Below are positions 6,505-15,466 of a stretch of DNA of 64,000 nucleotides, piece after piece. The notes beneath the pieces were generated by a model. The model was not told the DNA's origin. It worked only from the letters and a program-made list of their open reading frames with translations, and made no database searches. The stretch lies in contig NZ_JAFCXL010000001.1 of NCBI RefSeq assembly GCF_049898325.1, positions 1 through 64,000 on the forward strand, read 5' to 3'. Every line of letters begins with the position of its first letter. The first letter of the stretch is position 1. This DNA comes from JAFCUW01 sp049898325. GTDB lineage: Bacteria > Pseudomonadota > Gammaproteobacteria > Burkholderiales > Burkholderiaceae_D. The position numbers and the translations under genes were made by a program.

Positions 6505-8781
6505 TTAGAAATTGACCTTGAACTGCGCGCCCAGGGTGCGCGGCTCGTTGAGGATACCGGTCAGGTTGTCGAAATCGATCGCCCCCACCACCTGCACGCG
6601 GTCGGTGATGTTGCGCGCGAAGGCTGCCACTTCATACTTCGAATCGGCCCACTTGTAGCCAAGGCGCAAGCCACCTTCGAGCATGGACTTGGCCTTGTAT
6701 TCCTTCGCTTCGTACAGGAACATATTGTAGGTGCTGCGGTAAGCCCAGTCGGTCAGCGCGAAGAACTCGCCGTTGGCCAGCGGGACGCTGTAACGCAGCG
6801 TGACATTGCCCTGCCATTTGGGCGCGCGCGGCAAGGGGTTGCCATTGATCAGCACGGTGCCGGCGAACGGACCAGCCGCATTGGTGACCGTGCATCCGGC
6901 CACGCCGGCGGTGTTGGCGAAGTTGCCGCACTGTTGCACGAACAGCTTGCTGTCCTTGATCTCGGTGTCGTTGTAGCTGCCGCCCAGGGTCAGGCGCAGC
7001 GAGTCCGACAGGTTGGCCTGGAAATCGAGCTCGACGCCCTGGCCGGTGACTTTCTCGGCGTTGATCAGCTGGTTCATATTGATCACGCCACTGCCGGCGG
7101 TCAACTGCTTGTCCTTGACGCGGTACTGGTAGACGCTGGCCGACAGGCGCGCGCGCTTGTCGAACAGGTCCTGCTTGATGCCCGCTTCATATGACAGCGC
7201 CTTCTCGGCGTTGGCGACCGACGGCCGGTCGGCCAGGCCGTTCAGGCGACCCTGGACACTCGGTGCGCGGTAGCCGGTGGCAATGCGGGCGAACAGGTTG
7301 GTGTCGGCCGCCAGGGCGTAGGTACCGGACAGGTCCCAGCTGACGTTGTTCGAATCCTTGCTGATCAGGAATGGACCGGCCGTGGTCGCTTCGACCCGCT
7401 TGGCGGAGAAATCCTTGCTGTCCTTGGTGTAACGCACGCCGCCACGCAATTTGAGCTGCTCGCTGACGGTGTAGTTGAGCGAGCCAAACGCGGCCCACGA
7501 CTTGGCGTCCTGGGTCTGGGTGGCGTAGAACGGGCTTTGCGGATTGCCAGGCGCGAGCGAGTTGAAGCTGATGCTGTCGATCTGGATGTTTTCCTTGAAA
7601 TAGAACAGGCCGCCAATCCACTGCAGGGGGCCGGCGATGTTCGATTCGGCGCGGAATTCCTGGGTCAGCTGCTTGTGGTTCGGCAACAGGTCGGCTGTTT
7701 CGACGACAAACGGAATGAAGCCCGGCCCCATCGGCTGCGCGTACACGGCGCCGTAGCCGCCGTCGACGTCGGCGCGGCTGTAGAACTCCGCCTTTTCGTA
7801 GCCGGTGATCGAGTGCAGGGTGACGTTGTCGAGGTTCCAGCGCAGGCGCAGGCTGCCGCCCTTGGTTTTCAGGGTTTGCAGGTTGACGCCATCGGTGGGA
7901 TAGCTGCCGTAATCAAAACCGTCGACCAGTTCGTTGCTGCCCTTTTTGATGATATTGGCGCGGAACAGGGTGGCGTTGTTGTCGAGGTCGCGCGCATGCA
8001 GGTTGAACAAGGCGCTGAAGGCCTTGCTCGGCTGGACCAGCAGTTGTACGCGGCCCGCGTTGTCCTTGTAGCCTTCGAAGTCGCGGGTGCCGGTAGGACG
8101 GGAATTGTGCACGCGGTCGTCGCGGTTTTGCGACTGCAGCGACACGCGCAGGGCGACGGTGTCGCTCAGCGGCACGTTATAGGCGCCCTCGGCATTCTTG
8201 GCGCCGTAGTTGCCCAGGCCAACCGTGGCATAGCCCTCGGTCTTGAAGACGGGCTTGGCCGAATCGAACTTGATCACGCCGGCCGGCGAATTGCGGCCGA
8301 ACAAGGTGCCCTGCGGGCCGCGCAGCACTTCGACCTGGTCGACGTCGAACACGGGAAAGCCCTTGAGCATCGGGCTTTCCTGGACGATATCGTCCACCAC
8401 GAGGCCGACCGGCTGCGAGGCGTTCAAATCGAAATCGGTATTGCCCTGGCCGCGAATATAAAAGCGGGGGAACGAGCGGCCGTAGTCCGATTCAACGGAC
8501 AGGCTGGGCGCGCGGCTCGACAGGAAGCGGATGTCCTGGCCGCCGGCGACCAGGGTGTCGAGCTTTTCGCCCTTGAGCGTGGTGATCGACATCGGCACAT
8601 CCTTGATGTTTTCCGAACGGCGTTGGGCGGTCACGATCACGGTCTCAAGCTGGCCGGCGGACGGGCGTGCGTCGGCCCCCGTGGTTTCCTGCGCCAGGGC
8701 GGCATGCATGGGGAAAGCAGCAGCAATTGCCAGGCACAGCGCGCTGGGGCTGGCGAGACGGAGTCCGTGAGGTTTTTTCAT
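6505..8781 (-). CDS. TonB-dependent outer-membrane receptor
   Basis: This 758-residue receptor has a signal peptide (cleavage near HAALAQ), a TonB box LETVIVTAQRR (about 45-55), a plug domain (about 60-165) with VEVLRGPQGTLFGRNSPAG, then a 22-strand barrel ending in a terminal phenylalanine (FKVNF). The family imports siderophores, vitamin B12, sugars or other ligands using TonB energy. The short plug and SPAGVIKF motif resemble the pesticin/FyuA-like and sphingomonad-type receptors, but the ligand cannot be read from sequence. CAGGA precedes ATG 8781. The gene stands alone, with tandem terminators after it. No adjacent sigma factor, FecR or transporter identifies its cargo. Confidence 0.92.
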   Translation of the reverse strand: MKKPHGLRLASPSALCLAIAAAFPMHAALAQETTGADARPSAGQLETVIVTAQRRSENIKDVPMSITTLKGEKLDTLVAGGQDIRFLSSRAPSLSVESDYGRSFPRFYIRGQGNTDFDLNASQPVGLVVDDIVQESPMLKGFPVFDVDQVEVLRGPQGTLFGRNSPAGVIKFDSAKPVFKTEGYATVGLGNYGAKNAEGAYNVPLSDTVALRVSLQSQNRDDRVHNSRPTGTRDFEGYKDNAGRVQLLVQPSKAFSALFNLHARDLDNNATLFRANIIKKGSNELVDGFDYGSYPTDGVNLQTLKTKGGSLRLRWNLDNVTLHSITGYEKAEFYSRADVDGGYGAVYAQPMGPGFIPFVVETADLLPNHKQLTQEFRAESNIAGPLQWIGGLFYFKENIQIDSISFNSLAPGNPQSPFYATQTQDAKSWAAFGSLNYTVSEQLKLRGGVRYTKDSKDFSAKRVEATTAGPFLISKDSNNVSWDLSGTYALAADTNLFARIATGYRAPSVQGRLNGLADRPSVANAEKALSYEAGIKQDLFDKRARLSASVYQYRVKDKQLTAGSGVINMNQLINAEKVTGQGVELDFQANLSDSLRLTLGGSYNDTEIKDSKLFVQQCGNFANTAGVAGCTVTNAAGPFAGTVLINGNPLPRAPKWQGNVTLRYSVPLANGEFFALTDWAYRSTYNMFLYEAKEYKAKSMLEGGLRLGYKWADSKYEVAAFARNITDRVQVVGAIDFDNLTGILNEPRTLGAQFKVNF

Positions 8782-8972
8782 TATCGAATCCTGTGATATG
8801 ACGAGGGCAACGCGCGGCTGGCGCCGGCACCGATGGGAATACTGCTATGCAGCATAACAAGATCAACATTGCGGGGAAAGGCGCTGTTGTTATTTTGAGT
8901 AGTCGGCGTGAGCGGCCAAATGGCTTGACAATTGTGTCTTTAGCAAAACAGCCACGACACTTTACGTCCGCG

Positions 8973-9006
8973 CTGTCATCACCCCGTCATCGAAGGCCGC
9001 TATGAT
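8973..9006 (+). promoter_or_regulatory. PhoB-box promoter
   Basis: CTGTCAT (8973-8979) and CCGTCAT (8984-8990) are direct repeats with a 4-base spacer, an 11-bp period, matching the Pho-box consensus at 7/7 and 6/7 positions. The -10 hexamer TATGAT is at 9001-9006, leaving exactly 10 bp, the spacing known for PhoB-activated promoters where the box replaces the -35. It points to the right, away from the TonB receptor. No phosphate gene is adjacent. Confidence 0.6.
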
Positions 9007-9011
9007 CAGGG

Positions 9012-9074
9012 CTCTAAACGTGTGTTCTCCTCGAACTCCCTTTTTTGCCAGCCATTACGGCTGGCTTTTTTTTT
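9012..9074 (+). ncRNA. Candidate phosphate-responsive small RNA
   Basis: Transcription from the Pho-box promoter would start near 9012 and end at a strong intrinsic terminator: gccagcc (9047-9053), loop attac, ggctggc (9059-9065), nine T (9066-9074). The ~63-nt product has no open frame. Upstream of the terminator, GTTC (9024-9027) and GAAC (9033-9036) form a small stem exposing the loop UCCUC, complementary to Shine-Dalgarno cores, followed by UCCC and six U. That layout suits an Hfq-bound sRNA that blocks ribosome binding. Function and expression are inference; I do not recognise a named RNA family. Confidence 0.5.
9047..9074 (+). terminator. Strong intrinsic terminator (plus strand)
   Basis: A 7-bp GC-rich perfect stem with a 5-base loop is followed by nine T. 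No protein-coding gene on the plus strand ends near it, which is the main reason to suspect a small RNA here. Confidence 0.88.
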
Positions 9075-9114
9075 GCCCCTGCGGCGCGGCGCATGGCGCG
9101 CCGCACCGCCCCCG

Positions 9115-11820
9115 TCACGGCTGGGCCGGTACGACCAGCTCGGGCACCAGGGCCGGTGTGGCAAACAGGTAGCGCCGCGTCAGTAGTGGTGCGATGTCGT
9201 CGGCCGGCATCGGCCGCGCCACGAAATACCCCTGCACCTCGTTGCAGCCCAGTTGTTGCAAGATCTTGAGCTGGGCGGCAGTTTCGACGCCTTCTGCCAC
9301 CACCGCCATGCCCAGCGCGTGCGCCATCGAGACGATGGCGCGGAAAAACACCTTGCCTTCGCGCGAGGTGCCCAACGCGGCGGTGAAGGCGCGGTCGACC
9401 TTGAGCACATCCATTTTCAGGCGCTGCAACTGCGACAGGGACGAATAGCCGGTGCCGAAATCGTCGATGTGCAGCTTGATGCCCAGTGCGCGGATGGCGG
9501 CCAGTTCGGCGACGATGGCGTCCTGGTCGCCTATCATGGCCGATTCGGTGATTTCCACTTCGAGCAGGTCCGGCGCCACACGGTGGCGCTGCAGGGCGTC
9601 TTCGAGTTGCTGGCGCACGCCGCCGCGCTGGAACTGGCTGGGCGAGACGTTGATCGAGACGGGCACCGGGGCGTGGCCGGCGGCGCGCCAGGCGGCCAGC
9701 TGGGCACAGGCCTTGTCGATCACCATGGCGCCGATCGGCAGGATCAAGCCGCTCTGCTCGGCCAATGGAATGAAGTCGCCCGGCGCCACCATGCCCAGCA
9801 GCGGATGGCGCCAGCGCAGCAGTGCTTCCATGCTGACCAGTTCGCCCGTGTGCGTGTCAACCCTGGGCTGGTAGTACAGCAGGAACTGGTCCTCGGAAAT
9901 TGCCGCCAGCAAACCGTGCTTCAGGCGGGCCCGGGTCTTGATGGTGGCCGACAGGGCCGGATCGAAGAAGCGGAACTGCCCCTTGCCTTCGCTCTTGCCG
10001 GCATACATGGCGATGTCGCTGTGCTTGATCAGGGTGCCGGCATCGCCGCCGTCGCGGGGGAACACGCTGATGCCAATCGAGGCGCCCACCACCTGCACGT
10101 CGTCGGCAATCGAAAACGGCGCCGACAGGGCGTCGACGATGCGGCCGGCGACGGCGGCGATCTGCAGGTCGCCGCCGGTGGGGGCGAGCAGGACGATGAA
10201 CTCGTCGCCGCCGAAACGCACCACATGGTCGCCCGGGCGCAGCAGCGCCCCCAGGCGACGGGCCACCGCCTTGAGTAACTGATCGCCCACGGCGTGGCCC
10301 TGGGTGTCGTTGACATGCTTGAAGTCGTCGAGGTCGATGAACAGCACGGCAAATTCGACCTCGTCCGTGCGCGCGAGGGCGATGGCCGCTTCGATATAGC
10401 CCAGGAACCAGTGGCGATTGCGCAAGCCGGTCAGGCTGTCCTCGTTGGCCAGGCGCTCCAGCTCGGCCTCGTGGGCCTTGCGCTCGCTGACATCCTGCAA
10501 CGTCACGGCCAGGCCGTTACCGACCCGCACCAGGCGCCGGTGGCCCCAGCGGATATTGAGCCGGTTGTCGGTCGGCATGCGCCGGTCGTCTTCGTAGAAG
10601 CCGTTCTCCATCGCTTCGCGGTAGGTGCCCACGAGGTCGTCGCCGAAGCGGCCGCGGTCGATATGGGACAGGCGCCGGCCCAGCAAATCGGTGCGCGGCA
10701 TGCCATAGAAAAAAGCGCCCCGCTCGTTGCAATCGACGATCTCGAAGTCGAGGATGATGCCGTGGCGGTCGCGCACGGCGGCGACCATGTAAAAGCCGTC
10801 GTTGGCGCTTTCGGTGGCCGTGCGGTAGGCGCTGCGCACTTCTTCCTGCTCCCGCATGCGGGCCGCCGCGCGCGCCGCCAGCACGCTTGCCAGCACCGCC
10901 AGCACGAACAGCAGCACACTACTGAGCATGGCCGTCGCGCGGCCGTCGCGCGACGACTGGTGCACCGCCGCCAGGGCGTCGTCACGTCCCAGGCCGACCA
11001 GCGCGACGAGCGGATAGGCCGAGGAGTGGCGCCAGGCCAGCACGCGGGCGACACCATCGCTGAACGCGCCCTCGCCCTGCGCCGGCGCCAGGCGCACGCC
11101 CCGGTCGGCCGACCAGAGGGCGTCATCGACGGGCAGCAGGGAGACGGCGGCCGACGGCACGCGGGCGGCGCCGTCGCCACGCTGTTCCACGCGCAGGCCA
11201 CCATCGCGCGCGGCCATGGCCACCATGCCGCGCGCGCCCAGGGTGTCGGCGCCGACGAAGCCGGTGAAGTAGCGGGCATTGACCGCCATCAGCACCACGC
11301 CGGCGAACTCGTCGCTGCTGGTGTCGAGCCGGCGCGTAAACAGCAGGGCGTCGTGGCGCAGCGACAGCTCGGGCGGCACCGCGCCGATGCGCAGCGCACT
11401 CGATATATTGTTGCGGTGGTCGATAAAAAACCCCGTGCTGGCCAGGTTGATGGCCGTGGGGTTGTCCTGGGTCGATGAGCGCAGCACGCCATCGGCGCCG
11501 ATGATGCTGACGGCGACGAAGGCTTCATCGGTGAACATGCCGTCGCGCTTGAGCCGCTCGAGCAGGTGCGGGCTGTCGGCGTGCTCGGCGCTATGCTTGA
11601 GCTGCATGGTGATCTGGTCCATCTGCCCCACCGAGCGGGTGATGTACTGCTCGTAGGCTTCGGCCAGGGCAGCCGCTTCGCGCTGGACCACCTGCTCCGC
11701 GCGAACGAGCTCGGTGTCGCCGCGTGACAAGGTGAAGTACCACATCACGGCGCAAACGAGCAGCGCCAGCACGGGCCAGAACAGGCGGTGAAACAGATTG
11801 ATCGACTTGAAGGTGGGCAT
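9115..11820 (-). CDS. Membrane GGDEF-EAL cyclic-di-GMP protein
   Basis: The 901-residue protein has a transmembrane helix at about 12-30, a periplasmic sensor domain (about 31-295) of the Cache-like kind, a second helix (about 298-320), a PAS-like region (about 340-455), then GGDEF (about 460-625) and EAL (about 640-885). The diguanylate cyclase signature FGGDEF (near 535) is intact. The phosphodiesterase residues also look intact: MEALLRW, INVSPSQF, DDFGTGYSSL and AEGVE. It may make or degrade c-di-GMP, controlling the sessile/motile switch; many dual proteins use only one activity. The start chosen puts the first helix near the N-terminus. Confidence 0.93.
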   Translation of the reverse strand: MPTFKSINLFHRLFWPVLALLVCAVMWYFTLSRGDTELVRAEQVVQREAAALAEAYEQYITRSVGQMDQITMQLKHSAEHADSPHLLERLKRDGMFTDEAFVAVSIIGADGVLRSSTQDNPTAINLASTGFFIDHRNNISSALRIGAVPPELSLRHDALLFTRRLDTSSDEFAGVVLMAVNARYFTGFVGADTLGARGMVAMAARDGGLRVEQRGDGAARVPSAAVSLLPVDDALWSADRGVRLAPAQGEGAFSDGVARVLAWRHSSAYPLVALVGLGRDDALAAVHQSSRDGRATAMLSSVLLFVLAVLASVLAARAAARMREQEEVRSAYRTATESANDGFYMVAAVRDRHGIILDFEIVDCNERGAFFYGMPRTDLLGRRLSHIDRGRFGDDLVGTYREAMENGFYEDDRRMPTDNRLNIRWGHRRLVRVGNGLAVTLQDVSERKAHEAELERLANEDSLTGLRNRHWFLGYIEAAIALARTDEVEFAVLFIDLDDFKHVNDTQGHAVGDQLLKAVARRLGALLRPGDHVVRFGGDEFIVLLAPTGGDLQIAAVAGRIVDALSAPFSIADDVQVVGASIGISVFPRDGGDAGTLIKHSDIAMYAGKSEGKGQFRFFDPALSATIKTRARLKHGLLAAISEDQFLLYYQPRVDTHTGELVSMEALLRWRHPLLGMVAPGDFIPLAEQSGLILPIGAMVIDKACAQLAAWRAAGHAPVPVSINVSPSQFQRGGVRQQLEDALQRHRVAPDLLEVEITESAMIGDQDAIVAELAAIRALGIKLHIDDFGTGYSSLSQLQRLKMDVLKVDRAFTAALGTSREGKVFFRAIVSMAHALGMAVVAEGVETAAQLKILQQLGCNEVQGYFVARPMPADDIAPLLTRRYLFATPALVPELVVPAQP

Positions 11821-11980
11821 GGGTGGCAAGAGTAAGGACAGTCGTCGCGCGCCTGGAACCCGCCCGCGCAGGCGGGATGTTGAATTACAGCAATTATGGG
11901 CACGCAATGCTACAGGCGCATGACATGGGCCGCGCCGCCGGTGCGGCCGGCGCCGGTCTGCCCACTCTCTTGTTGCGCCA

Positions 11981-13513
11981 TCAACAGGGCGGCGCCAGCG
12001 GCGCAAACTGCTTCCACAAGCGGACGACTTTTTTGTCGTTGCGGTGCATGTGCGCGGCCAGGAAGCCCTTGACGAAGCCGACATCGCCCTCGAGCTGGGG
12101 GTGGGCGGTGGACAAGCCCGTCAGCAGCTGCTCGGCGACGGCGTAGTCGTTGAGCAAGCCCAGCTCGTCCTGCAAGTGCGTCAAGCCTTGCAGGTAAGGC
12201 CGCACGGTGCCTGGCGCAAACAGGGCGCCGAAAAACTCCGTGGCGTAACGTGTTTTTTTCGCCGCGATCCGCAAGCGGTGCCGCATTTCCGGCGTGGCGG
12301 TGGCCAGATTGCGGGCGCGCTGGCGCAGCCGTTTTTGATCGCGCCTGAGCACGTCGCGGGCGAAACGCACGACCGGTTGGGCCAGCTTGCCAGCGTGGGT
12401 GTTGTCCTGGTCGTCGCGCCAGCCCATGGCGTGCACCCAGCGGCCCAGGCCCAGCACCAGGCGGGTGTAGCGCGGTGAGGCGACCGCGGCGGCCGTGCGC
12501 CGGCGCTGCGCTTCGGCTTCGTCGTCCGCCGTCTGCTGCACGTTGTCGATATGGACCGTGTCGGCTGCCTGCCGGGCCAGCGCCGGCAAGGTCGAGCCGG
12601 ACAGCACGTCCCAGTCGCGCGCCTCGCCCAGTTCGGCGGCAAGCCAGTCGAGCTCCGCCTGCAGGTCGGCCGGCAAGTGGAGCAGGCCGTTGAACATGCT
12701 CACGGCCGAACGCAGGCGCCGCATGCCGACCCGCATCTGGTGCAGGCTTTCCACGTCGATGCCTTCGGCCACCCGCTGATCGTTGCCCTGGATGTGGGCC
12801 AGGCAGCTGGCGGCGATGTCGACAAACGCCTGCTCGGTCGTCATGCTGCGCGACAGGGCCGGCCGGGTCGCCTTGACGGCGCCTTCCGCCTGCGCCTGCA
12901 GCAAGGCGTAGCCCCGGTCGGCCTTGCTGTCCTGGCCAACGCGCACGGGGATGTCGTTCTGCAGTGCCAGCGCCAGGTCGAACAACTGGCCCGCGTCACC
13001 GGATTTGAGCTCCAGTTCGAGTTCGCTGATGGGGATGGTTTTGTCGCCGCATTCGAGCGTGCCCCGATCGAGCGCGCATTCGACCTGGCCGCCGTTGCGC
13101 AATTGCACTTCCCAGGCGGTGCGCCGGACCTTGGTGGCGAACACGGGCGCCAGGCGTTTTTTCAGCGCGGGCGCCCGGCCCAGGTCGCGCCGCACCGCCT
13201 TGTCGTCGATCAGCGCGCGCAAATGGTCGAGCTCGGGTACGGGCCCGGCAACGGAGCGCTCCCATTCTTGACGGCTGTGCAAGCCCCCGGCTGCGCTGCC
13301 ATTGCCCTTGATATTCTGGATCCAGCGGCCCCGGCTGCGCCTGATGCGCAAGCCGATATGGCGCTTGCGCAGTTTGAGTTCGGGGGTGTCGAAATAGGTG
13401 TCCTGCTGGTCCAGTTCGCGCGCCTGGACGCCGTCTGGCGAACTGAGCAAAGGATGCCGCAAGACGGCCTCTTCGAATTGTGCGTCAACCAGTAATTTGA
13501 GTTCGATTTCCAT
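11981..13513 (-). CDS. CYTH-CHAD protein, probable inorganic triphosphatase
   Basis: The N-terminal CYTH domain (about 1-205) opens with MEIELKL, the ExExK signature that binds metal and triphosphate, and has the matching basic tunnel residues (LRIRRSRGRWIQNIKG). The CHAD domain (about 225-505) carries its conserved histidines in HQMRVGMRRLRSA and MRHRLRIAAKKTRYATEFF; CHAD domains bind polyphosphate. YgiF-type enzymes cleave inorganic triphosphate. ATG 13513 places EIELK at the very start, as in the family; a longer upstream frame is not family-like. No partner genes are next to it. Confidence 0.88.
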   Translation of the reverse strand: MEIELKLLVDAQFEEAVLRHPLLSSPDGVQARELDQQDTYFDTPELKLRKRHIGLRIRRSRGRWIQNIKGNGSAAGGLHSRQEWERSVAGPVPELDHLRALIDDKAVRRDLGRAPALKKRLAPVFATKVRRTAWEVQLRNGGQVECALDRGTLECGDKTIPISELELELKSGDAGQLFDLALALQNDIPVRVGQDSKADRGYALLQAQAEGAVKATRPALSRSMTTEQAFVDIAASCLAHIQGNDQRVAEGIDVESLHQMRVGMRRLRSAVSMFNGLLHLPADLQAELDWLAAELGEARDWDVLSGSTLPALARQAADTVHIDNVQQTADDEAEAQRRRTAAAVASPRYTRLVLGLGRWVHAMGWRDDQDNTHAGKLAQPVVRFARDVLRRDQKRLRQRARNLATATPEMRHRLRIAAKKTRYATEFFGALFAPGTVRPYLQGLTHLQDELGLLNDYAVAEQLLTGLSTAHPQLEGDVGFVKGFLAAHMHRNDKKVVRLWKQFAPLAPPC

Positions 13514-13598
13514 GCTGCCCCCGTCGGCCAAGCCGCGTCGTGTCCTGGTTCGACCGGGCCCGCGCGACAAAGTGCGGCGCCGATGACGACAATGGCGC

Positions 13599-13622
13599 GC
13601 CGTTTGCGCGCACGCAAACGGC
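13599..13622. repeat. 10-bp perfect inverted repeat between genes
   Basis: gccgtttgcg (13599-13608) and cgcaaacggc (13613-13622) form a 10-bp stem with a 4-base loop. It lies between the ice-binding gene's end and the CYTH gene's start. There is no T-run on either strand, so it is a weak terminator at best, or a dispersed hairpin. Confidence 0.6.
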
Positions 13623-13684
13623 GTGCAATCAGGCCGCGCAATGAGGGGACCGGCGACGGGGGGGCCACCCAGCGGCGCGTCCGC

Positions 13685-14539
13685 TCAGGCTGGCCGGGCG
13701 CGCCGGTAGCCCAGCCCCAGCAAGGCCGCCATCACCAGGCCCAGGCTGCTGGGCTCGGGCACACTGGCCGGTGGCGTGGTGGCCACGGCGTTGCCGCTGA
13801 AGCCGGCGCTGCCGAAATCGGTGCGGCCCAGGCCAAACGCGCCGCCGTCGGCGCAGTCGTTCGAGATCAGGTTGTTGTCGAGGCTGATGGCGGCATGGCG
13901 CGCAATCACGCGCCCGCACAACACACTGGCGCCGACGTTGAGCGTGACACTTTGGGCGGCGATGATATTTCCCGCAAAAATCGTCCCTGCCCCCAGCGTG
14001 GCCGAAGTGCCCACGTCAAAGAACACCCCCGTGTCGGCGCCGCCGTTGATGATTTCCACCATCGACGCGGTCGAGGTGGTCAGCGTCGTGCCGATCTGAA
14101 ACACGAACAGGGCGTTGGCCTGGTGCTGCGCATCGAGGACCAGCGTGCCGGTCAGCTGGGCGAACGAGGACAGCAGGAAGATGCCCGAGGTGAGGGTCAG
14201 GCCGCCCAGGTCCTGCCCGCTCAGGTCGCGGGTAAATGCCAGTCCCGCCAGTAAGCCGCTGGCGGCGTCGGCGTCGGCCTGCGCTTGCAGGGCCAGCGCG
14301 TCGCCGCCATGGACCGTGCCGTCGATGCTCGACAGGACCAGTCCCGTCAGGGCCGTGCCGGGGGCGACGCCCACCGCACCGTTGATGGCGGTGGCGCCGG
14401 TACTGCTGACGGCAGCGCCGGCGAGCACACTGAACGATTGGGCGCTGGCCAGGATGGGCGCGGCCAGCGCGGGCGCAGGCATTGCCATGCACAATAACAA
14501 GGCGGTGGTGCAGGGCAAGCAGTGGATCAGTAATTTCAT
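13685..14539 (-). CDS. Ice-binding-like (DUF3494) secreted protein with PEP-CTERM tag
   Basis: This 284-residue protein has a signal peptide (to about 26, PAPALA), a DUF3494 ice-binding-type domain (about 30-230) with its characteristic FSVLAGAAVSSTGATAINGAVGVAPG opening theme and the GTLVLDA and FFDVGTSATLGAGT beta-solenoid strands, and a C-terminal PEP-CTERM sorting signal (VPEPSSLGLV, hydrophobic stretch, then YRRARP). Proteins with this tag are cut by exosortase and released or anchored at the surface. The domain family includes ice-binding proteins but also non-ice-binding adhesin-like members. No exosortase is in the window. The 200 bp upstream are strikingly AT-rich. Confidence 0.85.
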   Translation of the reverse strand: MKLLIHCLPCTTALLLCMAMPAPALAAPILASAQSFSVLAGAAVSSTGATAINGAVGVAPGTALTGLVLSSIDGTVHGGDALALQAQADADAASGLLAGLAFTRDLSGQDLGGLTLTSGIFLLSSFAQLTGTLVLDAQHQANALFVFQIGTTLTTSTASMVEIINGGADTGVFFDVGTSATLGAGTIFAGNIIAAQSVTLNVGASVLCGRVIARHAAISLDNNLISNDCADGGAFGLGRTDFGSAGFSGNAVATTPPASVPEPSSLGLVMAALLGLGYRRARPA

Positions 14540-14751
14540 TGCATATACTCATTAATTATGTACGGAAGTAAATATCTTTCGATAATGACTTGAATTCAAA
14601 TTGAATAAGCAAGAAATATGCTAGCAATCTAAGTGCTTGATTAATATAAAAAATAGAATCAACTAAATATAACCTTCGAGAATAATGTAAATAAAACCGG
14701 CAATATAATATTTCCAGTTATAAATATCGGGCGCGACTGGCCCCGGCGCGC
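14540..14751. promoter_or_regulatory. AT-rich intergenic region
   Basis: About 200 bp of markedly AT-rich sequence separate the ice-binding start from the end of argO. It presumably holds the ice-binding gene's promoter on the minus strand, but no single -35/-10 pair stands out. Such regions are typical H-NS targets, and an H-NS family gene lies at 53148. Confidence 0.4.
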
Positions 14752-15393
14752 TTACGCCAGCACGTGCCGCAGCAGCAAGCCCGACAGCACGAACATGCTC
14801 AACCCGATCAGGCCGTCGAGCAACTGCCAGGCGCGCGGGTGGGCGAACCACGGCGCCAGCGCGCGCGCGCCGTAGCCAAGCAGGCTGAACCAGGTGATGC
14901 TGGCGGCGCAGGCGCCGGCCACAAACCAGCCTTGCACGGGCGCCGGTTGCTGCGCGCCGATGCTGCCGATCAGCAAAACCGTATCGAGGTAGACGTGGGG
15001 ATTGAGCAATGTAAACGCCGCCGCCTGGGCCAGGGCGGCGCCGCGCCCCAGGCCGACGCCGGCGGCGCTCGCCGTCAGTTGCTGCGGCCGGCGCGCGCGG
15101 CGCAGGGCCTGGTAGCCATACGAGGCAAGAAAGAGCGCGCCCACCAGCGCCAGCGCCGACGCCAGCGCGCCATGCCGGCCCAGGAGGCGGGCCATGCCGA
15201 ACACGCCCGCCGTGATCAGCACGCCGTCGGCGATGGCGCAGAACAGCACGATGGCGCCCACGTGCTCGCGGCGCAAGCCCTGGCGCAGCACGAAGGCGTT
15301 CTGGGCACCGATGGCGACGATCAGGCCAAGGCTGAGGAACAGGCCGTGCGAGAACACGGCAAGGAGGGGCAAGGTGGGCATGGAAGGTGTCAT
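14752..15393 (-). CDS. argO: LysE/ArgO family amino-acid exporter
   Basis: A 213-residue inner-membrane protein with about six helices and the family's opening LSLGLIVAIGAQNAFVLRQG and NPHVYLDTV motifs. LysE/ArgO proteins export arginine, lysine or toxic analogues such as canavanine. It is divergently arranged with the ArgP-type regulator at 15467 across 73 bp, the standard argO/argP order, which supports the name. ATG 15393 is used; ATG 15381 is an alternative. Confidence 0.88.
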   Translation of the reverse strand: MTPSMPTLPLLAVFSHGLFLSLGLIVAIGAQNAFVLRQGLRREHVGAIVLFCAIADGVLITAGVFGMARLLGRHGALASALALVGALFLASYGYQALRRARRPQQLTASAAGVGLGRGAALAQAAAFTLLNPHVYLDTVLLIGSIGAQQPAPVQGWFVAGACAASITWFSLLGYGARALAPWFAHPRAWQLLDGLIGLSMFVLSGLLLRHVLA

Positions 15394-15466
15394 GGCGCCA
15401 TCTTGCCAAGGGGTGGCGATGAAGGCAAACTACCTTTATTGAACCTACATTAGCCAAACTACATTC

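Noticed and set aside
7537..8796. 419-codon plus-strand frame
   Set aside because: Antisense to the TonB receptor; histidine/glycine-rich shadow sequence.
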